From the NCBI GenBank assembly GCA_002455335.1, contig DKKP01000067.1:1-13481 (forward strand): a stretch of 13,481 bases of DNA, in the 5' to 3' direction. The notes beneath the pieces were generated by a model. It was not told the DNA's origin. It saw only the letters and a program-made list of their open reading frames with translations, and searched no databases. The translations under genes were made by a program, and so were the position numbers. Positions 1-5,759 of this stretch are shown here, in pieces; within the stretch, counting starts at the first letter, position 1; the number at the start of each line of letters is the position of its first letter. This DNA is from Anaerolineales bacterium UBA6663. GTDB lineage: Bacteria; Chloroflexota; Anaerolineae; Anaerolineales; UBA6663.

Positions 1-621
1 GATGATCAACGTCTGATGCGCGATGGGCTGCGCACGCTGCTCGAGCTCGAGGACGACATCGATGTCGTCGGCGAGGCGGGCGATGGCCAGGCCGCGCTCG
101 AGGCCTACGAACAACTCAGGCCCGATCTGGTGCTGATGGACATCCGCATGCCGGTGATGAACGGGGTCGAGGCGACGCGGCGCCTGATGGCGCACGAGCC
201 AGAGGCGCGTGTGATCATCCTGACGACGTTCGACGACGACGCCAGCGTCTTCGACGGGCTGCGCGCCGGCGCGCGCGGTTATTTGTTGAAGGATCTCTCG
301 GGGGCCGAGCTTGCGGAAGCGATCCGCACCGTGATGGCCGGGGGCGCGCTCATCGAGCCCTCGGTGGCGCGCAAGGTCTTTGCCGAGTTCGCGCGCCTCG
401 CGCCGGCCGCGAAGCCCGCCGATCTGCCCGAGCCGCTGTCCGAGCGCGAGCTCGGCATTCTGCGCCTGGTGGCCGACGGCCTGAGCAATAAGGAGATCGC
501 GCTCAAGCTCAGCCTCGCCGAGGGCACGGTCAAGAACTACGTCACGAACGTCCTCGCCAAGATCGACGCGCGCGACCGCACTCAGGCGGCGCTAAAAGCG
601 CGTGAGCTGGGACTGCTGTAG
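1..621 (+). CDS. NarL/FixJ-family response regulator, 5' end missing
   Basis: Two-component transcription regulator: a receiver domain phosphorylated by a partner histidine kinase, joined to a LuxR-type DNA-binding domain. The frame is open from base 1 and its first residues, DDQRLMRDGLR, match the usual acidic-pocket start of NarL receivers, so only about 8-10 residues are lost to the left. The internal ATG at 16 is not the real start. Counting visible residues, the phospho-acceptor is D47 in LVLMDIRMPVMNG, the switch Thr is T75 in ILTTFDDD, and the conserved Lys is K97 in YLLKDLSG. The helix-turn-helix fills about 146-206 (LSERELGILRLVADGLSNKE, then EGTVKNYVTNVLAKI). The total of about 215 residues is normal for the family. 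The partner kinase is probably just upstream, outside the window. The target genes cannot be read from the sequence. Confidence 0.95.
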   Translation, partial: DDQRLMRDGLRTLLELEDDIDVVGEAGDGQAALEAYEQLRPDLVLMDIRMPVMNGVEATRRLMAHEPEARVIILTTFDDDASVFDGLRAGARGYLLKDLSGAELAEAIRTVMAGGALIEPSVARKVFAEFARLAPAAKPADLPEPLSERELGILRLVADGLSNKEIALKLSLAEGTVKNYVTNVLAKIDARDRTQAALKARELGLL

Positions 622-649
622 GCGGGGAGCGGGGAGGATGGAGCGGAGT

Positions 650-731
650 GCGTGAAGCGTGGTGTGTGAGGTGTGGCGCGATGAAGGACTGCGCTCAACG
701 CGCCACGCCCTTCGCCCTACGCGCCACGCCC
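650..731. repeat. Imperfect inverted repeat with a 13-bp direct repeat between convergent genes
   Basis: The gap between the response regulator stop and the C26 peptidase stop is repeat-like. GTGGCGCG at 673-680 pairs perfectly with CGCGCCAC at 699-706 across an 18-nt loop, and weaker complementarity extends outward on both sides (about 650-672 with 707-729). In addition, ACGCGCCACGCCC occurs twice, at 698-710 and 719-731, with a 21-bp period; the second copy runs into the last codons of the C26 gene. It probably ends transcription from both sides, but there is no T-run, so factor-independent termination is not shown. Confidence 0.5.
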
Positions 732-1463
732 CGTCGCTGCTTCCACAAAACTGACGAACAGCCGCTTCATCTCCGGGATCGCCTGCAAGTTCTCCGGATG
801 CCACTGCACACCGACGAAATAAGGGTGCCCGGGTAGCTCGATGCCCTCGATCACGCCATCCGGCGCGCGCGCCACAACCTCGAGACCGGGCGCGACGTCG
901 CGGGCCGCTTGATGGTGCCGACTGTTGACGCGGGCGATCGGTGTGCCCAGGATCGCGGCCAGCCGCGAGCCCTCACTGATCTGAACTTCATGCGCCAGGT
1001 TCTCGCGCGGCGCGTCACGCAGCGAGAAGCTGTGGCGCAGCGCATCCGGAAGCTGGCTGGGGATGTCCTGGATCAGCGTGCCGCCCAGCGCGACGTTGAG
1101 CACCTGAACCCCACGACACACGGCCAGCAACGGCAGCCCGGTGTCGGCCGCGTCACGGATCAGCGCGATCTCGAGCGCATCCCGCAATGGATCGACGTCG
1201 TCGGCGAGCTTCGGGTGCGGATCCTCGCCATAGAGCGCCGGATCGATATCGCCGCCGCCCGGCAGCAGCAGGCCATCGAGCCGCGCTGCCAGGGCGCGTC
1301 GATCGTCTTCGGCGAGCCCAAGCGGGATGATGACGGGCAGCGCGCCCGCGCCGATCAGGGCCTCGACATACGTGCGCAACAAGCCGTGTACGTCCTGGTT
1401 GGGAAGGGGCGAATAGCCGGAGGCGAATCGCTCGCCGGTCACGCCGATCAGGGGTTTGCGCAT
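717..1463 (-). CDS. Gamma-glutamyl-gamma-aminobutyrate hydrolase family protein (peptidase C26, PuuD-like)
   Basis: Class I glutamine-amidotransferase-fold hydrolase of 248 residues. Family members cleave gamma-glutamyl amide bonds, for example in putrescine breakdown. The catalytic triad is visible: nucleophile C116 in LLAVCRGVQVLN, and H222 with E224 in VQWHPE. PGGGDIDP (68-75) and NSRHHQA (180-186) are also family hallmarks. The length matches PuuD proteins. The start ATG at 1463 has GAGG at 1468-1471, only 4 nt away, and the protein opens MRKPLIGVTGE as expected. It lies downstream of rplS on the same strand but behind a strong terminator, so it probably is not well co-transcribed; no separate promoter was recognised. 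No puu pathway genes are near, so the true substrate is open. Confidence 0.93.
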   Translation of the reverse strand: MRKPLIGVTGERFASGYSPLPNQDVHGLLRTYVEALIGAGALPVIIPLGLAEDDRRALAARLDGLLLPGGGDIDPALYGEDPHPKLADDVDPLRDALEIALIRDAADTGLPLLAVCRGVQVLNVALGGTLIQDIPSQLPDALRHSFSLRDAPRENLAHEVQISEGSRLAAILGTPIARVNSRHHQAARDVAPGLEVVARAPDGVIEGIELPGHPYFVGVQWHPENLQAIPEMKRLFVSFVEAATGRGA

Positions 1464-1479
1464 GGAGCCTCACAAACAA

Positions 1480-1512
1480 AAACGCGGCCGACGAGTTTCG
1501 CCGGCCGCGTTT
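1480..1512 (-). terminator. Rho-independent terminator of rplS
   Basis: An 11-bp perfect stem: AAACGCGGCCG at 1480-1490 pairs with CGGCCGCGTTT at 1502-1512 across an 11-nt loop. Read on the minus strand, the stem runs into TTTTTGTTTG, a typical U-rich tail. On the plus strand the following bases are GATTAAGC, so it acts in the minus direction. It sits 15 bp past the rplS stop and separates that gene from the C26 peptidase. Confidence 0.93.
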
Positions 1513-1527
1513 GATTAAGCCGAAACC

Positions 1528-1884
1528 TTATGCGTCAACGCGCGCCTTTTCCTTCAGGCGGGCAGCCTTGCCGCGCAGATCGCGCAGGAAGTACAGCTGT
1601 GCGCGGCGCACGCGGGAGCTGCGGAACACATCAACCTTCTCGATGCGCGGCGAGCGCAGCAAGAAAGTTCGCTCGACGCCCACACCATGCGAGGCGATGC
1701 GCCGCACGGTGAAGTTCGCCTGGTTCCCGCCTTTGCGCACACGGATCACGATGCCCCGGAACTCCTGGATGCGTTCCTTGTTGCCTTCGCGGATCTTCAC
1801 GTGCACGGAGATGTTGTCGCCGGGCTGCAGATACGGGATGGTCTTGTTGCGCGGCGCTTCAACGGCTTTGATTAAGTCTGGCAT
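1528..1884 (-). CDS. rplS: 50S ribosomal protein L19 (bL19)
   Basis: Component of the large ribosomal subunit, located at the interface with the 30S subunit. The 118-residue product has the usual bL19 length and signatures: [20 protein letters not shown], then [13 protein letters not shown], a [15 protein letters not shown] stretch, and the basic end [20 protein letters not shown]. The start ATG at 1884 is preceded by a weak purine-rich run (GAGAGTGAG) rather than a strong Shine-Dalgarno. The gene appears to be its own transcription unit, with a promoter at 1947-1975 and a terminator at 1480-1512. Its common partners trmD, rimM and rpsP are absent from this side, so the usual operon is broken or arranged differently here. 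Confidence 0.97.
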   Translation of the reverse strand: MPDLIKAVEAPRNKTIPYLQPGDNISVHVKIREGNKERIQEFRGIVIRVRKGGNQANFTVRRIASHGVGVERTFLLRSPRIEKVDVFRSSRVRRAQLYFLRDLRGKAARLKEKARVDA

Positions 1885-1914
1885 GACACACGCTCACTCT
1901 CTGGGCAAACGAAA

Positions 1915-1934
1915 CCGCCCACAACCCAGGGCGG
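1915..1934 (-). promoter_or_regulatory. Hairpin in the rplS 5' leader, possible attenuator
   Basis: CCGCCC at 1915-1920 pairs with GGGCGG at 1929-1934 across an 8-nt loop. On the minus strand the stem is followed by TTTCGTTTG, a short T-rich run, and it lies about 30 nt before the rplS start, inside the predicted leader. It could attenuate transcription or bind L19, as ribosomal-protein leaders do in other phyla. The stem is only 6 bp, so this role is a guess. Confidence 0.4.
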
Positions 1935-1946
1935 CCAAGCCAGAAG

Positions 1947-1975
1947 AGTATACCAGATGGGTGGGAGTCGATCAA
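1947..1975 (-). promoter_or_regulatory. Sigma-70-type promoter of rplS
   Basis: On the minus strand, TTGATC (1970-1975) is followed by a 17-nt spacer and TATACT (1947-1952). TGG directly before the -10 box makes it an extended -10. The predicted start of transcription is near 1940, giving a leader of roughly 55 nt that contains the 1915-1934 hairpin. Confidence 0.75.
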
Positions 1976-2049
1976 GGGTAGAGAATCGACTGGAAATGTG
2001 GTGCGGGAGTGGCGAGCGCGGGAGCGATCGAGCCCTAAGCCTGACCGCA

Positions 2050-2589
2050 CTACGCCCCCCGCTCCCCGGCCAACAACGGCAGGGCCAGAAACAGCGTCGC
2101 CAGGGTCTTTGAATCGCGAATCGCGCCGCTGCGGGCCAGTTCCAGGGCCTCGGCCACCGGCACGCGCACGACCTCGATCACTTCGTCCTCGTCCTGCTCG
2201 AGGGCGTCGGGCGTAAACCCGGTCGCCAGGAAGGCGTGCATCAACTCGGTCGAGTACCCGGGCGCCAGCCAGAAGCTGCCGAGCGACGTCAGGGTCGCCG
2301 CCCGCTGGCCGATCTCCTCCTGCAATTCGCGCCCGGCCGCGATCACCGGGTCCTCGCCGGCGTTGAGCGTGCCGGCCGGGAGTTCGAGCAGCATCGCCTC
2401 GGCCGAGTGTCGGTACTGGCGCACGAACCAGATTTGTCCGTCTTCGACAGGCAACATGGTCACAGCCGCGCTGTGCACCACCGTCTCGATCCGATGGCGG
2501 CGGCCCGGCGCGTACTCGACATCGTCAACGCGCACGCCAAAGGCGCGGCCCGTGAAGGGGGTCTCCGAGGCATGGACACGCGGGGTCAT
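2050..2589 (-). CDS. Nudix hydrolase, ADP-ribose pyrophosphatase type
   Basis: Predicted to hydrolyse a nucleoside diphosphate linked to another group, most likely ADP-ribose to AMP and ribose-5-phosphate, with Mg2+. The 179-residue product has the Nudix box at 73-95: G73, E79, then RELQEEIG (87-94), fitting GX5EX7REUXEEXGU except that Q95 replaces the usual final hydrophobic residue. The segment LAPGYSTELMHAF (108-120) about 15 residues beyond the box, followed by EQDEDEVIEV, is typical of the ADP-ribose branch. AGGAG at 2597-2601 lies 7 nt before the ATG. The gene follows the LysM gene, but a palindromic terminator-like element ends only 6 nt before its Shine-Dalgarno, so it may depend on read-through. 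No promoter was found in the short gap. Confidence 0.93.
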   Translation of the reverse strand: MTPRVHASETPFTGRAFGVRVDDVEYAPGRRHRIETVVHSAAVTMLPVEDGQIWFVRQYRHSAEAMLLELPAGTLNAGEDPVIAAGRELQEEIGQRAATLTSLGSFWLAPGYSTELMHAFLATGFTPDALEQDEDEVIEVVRVPVAEALELARSGAIRDSKTLATLFLALPLLAGERGA

Positions 2590-2602
2590 CGTCAGGCTCC
2601 TG

Positions 2603-2637
2603 AAAAGGGCACGGGCGACGCATGCGTCGCCCGTGCC
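2603..2637 (-). terminator. Perfect 30-bp palindrome with T-run between the LysM and Nudix genes
   Basis: Bases 2608-2622 (GGCACGGGCGACGCA) are the exact reverse complement of 2623-2637, with no spacer. On the minus strand the palindrome runs into CCTTTTC, so it can act as a factor-independent terminator for the LysM gene, which ends at 2660. As RNA the centre would open into a small loop. Because the arms are contiguous, a site for a dimeric DNA-binding protein is an alternative reading. Confidence 0.75.
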
Positions 2638-2659
2638 GTTCGATGGTGCGGATGCACGC

Positions 2660-3355
2660 TTACGGGAAGCGGATCACCTGTCCGACCTGGATCTGGTAGG
2701 GCCAGGCGATGTTGTTCGCGGCGGCCAGCTGCTCGGTGGTCAGGCCGCAGTTGTACGCCAGACGGAACAGGTTGTCGCCGGTGCGCACGACATATTGGCC
2801 CGTGCAGGCCGCATTCACCGGGGCCGTCGTGGGCACAGGGGTCGCGGCAGCCGGCGGTTGCGCGACAGCGCCGGTCGGGATCGCGATCTGCTGGCCGACG
2901 CTCAGGTTCGCGAGATCAACGCCCGGGTTAGCCGCTCGCAATGCGTCGAGCGAGACCCCGCATTTCTCCGAGATCCGCAGCGCCCAATCGCCGCTCTGCA
3001 CCACATACGGGCTGGCGCACAGTGCACCGCCGCTGGCTACCGTGCCCAGATCCGCCGTCGGCGCTGCAGTTGGCGCTTCGACGACAGCCGTGGGAAGCGC
3101 CGTCGGCAACGCGTTCGGGTCGAAAGGCACCGCAGTAGCCACCGGCTCACCACCCGCCGCTGCGGTTTGCGTGATCGCGAGCAGGGTGCTCAGGGCCTCG
3201 AAGGTGGGGTTGCCGTCTTTGGGATCGCTGCCGTCCACCGACAGACCGCCATCCAGCGCATCGGTTGGGATCGGGGTGCTGGCCGGCCGCGCGCACGCGG
3301 AGAGCACAACAGCAGCCATGACCAGTACGGCCATCAGGCTGTATCGTTTCGACAT
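2660..3355 (-). CDS. Lipoprotein with two LysM domains
   Basis: Secreted, lipid-anchored protein of 231 residues, probably binding peptidoglycan or related glycans at the cell surface. Residues 1-21 form a lipoprotein signal: basic start MSKRY, hydrophobic core, lipobox LSAC with C21 as the acylated cysteine. Residues 22-110 are low complexity, rich in Pro, Thr and Ala, a typical surface linker. LysM 1 spans about 117-160 (YVVQSGDWALRISEKCG ... VGQQIAIP) and LysM 2 about 188-231 (YVVRTGDNLFRLAYNCG ... VGQVIRFP), joined by a second Pro/Thr/Ala linker. Each LysM has a matching Cys pair (C113/C132 and C184/C203) that could form a disulfide. No catalytic domain is attached. The start is secure: AAGGAGG at 3362-3368 lies 6 nt before the ATG, with a promoter just upstream. 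Confidence 0.93.
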   Translation of the reverse strand: MSKRYSLMAVLVMAAVVLSACARPASTPIPTDALDGGLSVDGSDPKDGNPTFEALSTLLAITQTAAAGGEPVATAVPFDPNALPTALPTAVVEAPTAAPTADLGTVASGGALCASPYVVQSGDWALRISEKCGVSLDALRAANPGVDLANLSVGQQIAIPTGAVAQPPAAATPVPTTAPVNAACTGQYVVRTGDNLFRLAYNCGLTTEQLAAANNIAWPYQIQVGQVIRFP

Positions 3356-3379
3356 GACAGGCCTCCTTGAACGACCTCA

Positions 3380-3408
3380 GTTATAGATCACATTGCGCGG
3401 CCCCGCAA
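3380..3408 (-). promoter_or_regulatory. Probable promoter of the LysM lipoprotein gene
   Basis: On the minus strand, TTGCGG (3403-3408), a 17-nt spacer and TATAAC (3380-3385) precede the gene. The -10 box matches 5 of 6 consensus bases and the -35 box 3 of 6. The predicted transcript would begin near 3373, leaving a short leader that holds the AAGGAGG ribosome binding site. Confidence 0.55.
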
Positions 3409-3513
3409 CACGCGTATCGCGCCGTGCGCACGGGCAAGTTGTCAGCGTGGGATTCTCAGCCGCACAATCCCTTGCATAAACGCACTGACACCTCGTGCGT
3501 GTACACGTCGCGC

Positions 3514-4389
3514 TCAGTCCGACCAAGCCCAGAGACCGGCCACGAGTTCTTGGTGGAGCAACTCGGCCAACTCGCCCGGGCGATGGGCGTGGATGTCGTG
3601 ATCGGTGTCGGCGAACCAAACTGTGCGGCTGCGAGCCAGCCCCGCTTCGGCGACGGCGACCATGCGCTCGGCCCGGGCCTGATCGCCCGCTGGGCTGCGT
3701 TCGGCCGGGCAAATCAGCACAGGGGCCGTGACCCTCGCATAGAGCGTTGTCGGGTCTTGTTCCCAGAGCGCGCGCACGATCTGCATGTGCCGTTCGAGCG
3801 TCAGGTTGGCGCGCAAGCCGCCGTCTGGCAGGGTGGCGAAGTTGCCCAGCACTGCCTCGATCGACTCGGGGCTCCAGTCGGGGTGCCCGGCCTGGATCCG
3901 CTCACGGAGGTGTTCGGGTCGGATGCCGTAGAGTTGAGGCGGGCGGAGACGATCCGCCACGGCTTCCCAGTCGTCGCCCAGGCTGGCGCGGACGTTGAGA
4001 AAGCCGCCATCGATGAAGGCCAGGCCGCGCGCCGCCGTGGGATGCTCGGCGCCGAACGCCAGCACGACGTTGCCGCCCCACGATTGTCCTGCAAGCACAG
4101 GGGGTTCGGTCAGGCCAAGGGCGGCGATCAACTGATGCAGATCGGCCACAAAGGTCGCGAAATCGTAAGACCCATCTGGCTTATCGCTCAAGCCGTGGCC
4201 CCGCTGATCGACCGCGAGCGCGCGGTGGCCCAGGGTCGCCAGCCGCTCGGCGACGCCCGCCCAGAGCAGGCTGTTGCTGGCCAGTCCATGTAAAAGGATG
4301 AAAACCGGCTCGGAACCGGGCCAGTCGCGCACAGACAGGGCGATGTCGCCGACGTTCACGCGGTATAGTTGTGATGCAACGTTGCCCAT
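3514..4389 (-). CDS. Alpha/beta-fold hydrolase
   Basis: Serine hydrolase of the alpha/beta superfamily, 291 residues. The oxyanion-hole motif HG is at 34-35 (FILLHGLASNS), followed by the AVDQRGHGLSDKP strand-turn (59-71) that typifies this group. The nucleophile elbow is GQSWGG with S103. The catalytic His is probably H264 in DTDHDIHAHRPGEL, and the acid is probably E230 or D236 after VTAPVLICPAE. There is no signal peptide, so it is cytoplasmic. The substrate cannot be told from sequence; esterases, C-C hydrolases and proline iminopeptidase-like enzymes share these motifs. The ATG at 4389 has no good Shine-Dalgarno. It is divergent from the S51-like gene, with 91 bp between the starts. Confidence 0.9.
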   Translation of the reverse strand: MGNVASQLYRVNVGDIALSVRDWPGSEPVFILLHGLASNSLLWAGVAERLATLGHRALAVDQRGHGLSDKPDGSYDFATFVADLHQLIAALGLTEPPVLAGQSWGGNVVLAFGAEHPTAARGLAFIDGGFLNVRASLGDDWEAVADRLRPPQLYGIRPEHLRERIQAGHPDWSPESIEAVLGNFATLPDGGLRANLTLERHMQIVRALWEQDPTTLYARVTAPVLICPAERSPAGDQARAERMVAVAEAGLARSRTVWFADTDHDIHAHRPGELAELLHQELVAGLWAWSD

Positions 4390-4434
4390 GTCGGTCCGTC
4401 AGCCATCCCTGAAAACGTGTTTTGATCTCCGGGG

Positions 4435-4443
4435 AGCATATCA
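4435..4443 (-). promoter_or_regulatory. Weak extended -10 candidate for the alpha/beta hydrolase
   Basis: TGATATGCT on the minus strand fits an extended -10 (TGn plus TATGCT, 4 of 6 to consensus), about 45 nt before the hydrolase start in the divergent gap 4390-4480. No convincing -35 box goes with it, and no clear promoter for the divergent plus-strand gene was found. Confidence 0.3.
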
Positions 4444-4480
4444 CGCGGTTACGACAAGCGGCGTCGCGGAACACCAGGCG

Positions 4481-5701
4481 ATGACCTCTTACGGCGAATT
4501 GGTGATCATGGGCTCGGGCGAGATGGCGGATTCGATGGCCGAAGTCCATCGAGCCCTCCTGGCGACGCATCCAGACCCCAGGCCGGTCTTCCTCAACAGC
4601 CCCGCCGGGTTCGAGCTCAACCTCGACGGAATCAACCGCAAGGCGGCAGCCTATTTCGAGCGCAATTTCGGGCTCAAGCTCTCTGTGGCGGATCTACCCG
4701 GGCCGCAGGCGACGCCGGCTCAGATCGCAGCAGCCCTTACGGCGATCCGCGCCGGCAACTACCTGTTCGCCGGTCCGGGCAGCCCAACCTACGCCCTGCG
4801 GGTCTGGCGCAATAGCCCGGTCTTTGCGGCTGTCCTCGAACGCTGGCGCGAAGGCGCGACCCTGCTCTTCTCGTCGGCCGCTGCCCTGACGCTTGGGGCG
4901 CACACCATCCCGGTATACGAAATCTACAAGGTCGGGTCCGATGCGCACTGGCTGTCAGGCCTCGATGTGCTCGGCGAGCTCGGTCTGCAGGCCGCAGTCG
5001 TTCCGCACTGGAATAACCGCAGTGGCGATCAGCATGACACGCGGTTTTGTTTCATGGGCGCGCCTCGGTTACGGCAACTCGAATCCCAATTGCCGCCGGA
5101 AGCCCTGCTGCTTGGCGTCGACGAGTACACGGCCGTGCGCATCCGCCCGACCTCCGGCAGCGGCGATGTGCTCGGCGTTGGCACGGTGACGGTTCATGCC
5201 CATGGTGCGGCGCATGTTTTTGCGCGGGGCGAGGCGTTTACGCTGGGCGCCTGGCGCGCTCTGAATACCTCGACCTCGGCGATGCCCGAGATCGAGAGCG
5301 AGGCGGTCGAGTCCGAAGGGCCGTCGTCGTCGCCCGACGACATCGGGCTCATGCGTGAACGCGCCGAGCGCGCCCTGAGCGCCGGGGCTTATTCGGAGGC
5401 GGTCGAGTCGCTCGTGGGGCTGAGCCTGGTTTGCCAGGCCGGTCTCGAGCAGGGCGTGCTCGATCGCGCGGATCGCGCCGCGCAGGCGCTGGCCACGCTG
5501 CTCCCGAGGCTGGCCCAGGTGCAGCCGGCTGCCGTGGAGGATCCTACGCCGGCGTTGATGGATTTGATGTTGAAGATGCGGGCCCAGTTGCGTGCTGCAA
5601 AGCAATGGGGGGTCGCCGATGAGTTGCGCGATGGGCTGACCGCGCTCGGCTATCGCATCAGCGACACGCCCGACGGAGCGATCTGGCAAAGAATTGGGTG
5701 A
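4481..5701 (+). CDS. Peptidase S51-like (type 1 amidotransferase fold) protein with CysRS-like C-terminal tail
   Basis: 406 residues, apparently two parts. Residues 1-262 look like the peptidase E/cyanophycinase (S51) fold: the start GELVIMGSGEM, then FAGPGSPTYALRVWR (96-110), then LFSSAAALTLG (129-139), where S132 aligns with the nucleophile of the family's G-x-SAG motif, although the flanking glycines are changed. After an acidic, Ser-rich linker (about 263-287) comes a helical part (288-350). The final 50 residues, with RAAKQWGVADELRDGLTALG (371-390) then DTPDG and W402, closely resemble the C-terminal end of cysteinyl-tRNA synthetase. I see no synthetase catalytic motifs (HIGH, KMSKS). 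The ATG at 4481 is chosen because the fold begins immediately after it; the open frame from 4274 would add 69 unlikely residues that overlap the divergent gene. Activity is uncertain. Confidence 0.8.
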   Translation: MTSYGELVIMGSGEMADSMAEVHRALLATHPDPRPVFLNSPAGFELNLDGINRKAAAYFERNFGLKLSVADLPGPQATPAQIAAALTAIRAGNYLFAGPGSPTYALRVWRNSPVFAAVLERWREGATLLFSSAAALTLGAHTIPVYEIYKVGSDAHWLSGLDVLGELGLQAAVVPHWNNRSGDQHDTRFCFMGAPRLRQLESQLPPEALLLGVDEYTAVRIRPTSGSGDVLGVGTVTVHAHGAAHVFARGEAFTLGAWRALNTSTSAMPEIESEAVESEGPSSSPDDIGLMRERAERALSAGAYSEAVESLVGLSLVCQAGLEQGVLDRADRAAQALATLLPRLAQVQPAAVEDPTPALMDLMLKMRAQLRAAKQWGVADELRDGLTALGYRISDTPDGAIWQRIG

Positions 5702-5759
5702 TCGAGTGAATGGGTCATTGGATGATTGACGCTAGAGCGCGGTCGAACGATCACCCAAT
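5693..5759. terminator. 12-bp inverted repeat spanning both stop codons of convergent genes
   Basis: ATTGGGTGATCG at 5693-5704 is exactly complementary to CGATCACCCAAT at 5748-5759, with 43 bases between. The left arm contains the TGA of the S51-like gene and the right arm touches the stop of the thiolase. Between the arms, TGGGTCATTGGATGATTG is a loose variant of the same motif. It probably serves as a two-way transcription end, but the loop is long and T-runs are missing. Confidence 0.5.

Noticed and set aside
3422..3507. Short palindromes CCGTGCGCACGG (3422-3433) and CGTGTACACG (3498-3507)
   Set aside because: Short self-complementary words are common by chance in GC-rich DNA, and these are not positioned near a defined promoter element.
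3367..4293. 308-codon plus-strand frame opposite the alpha/beta hydrolase
   Set aside because: The opposite strand has all alpha/beta hydrolase motifs in order; this frame has none.
4274..4480. 69-residue N-terminal extension of the S51-like protein
   Set aside because: It overlaps the divergent hydrolase gene, has no family similarity, and the fold starts right after the ATG at 4481.
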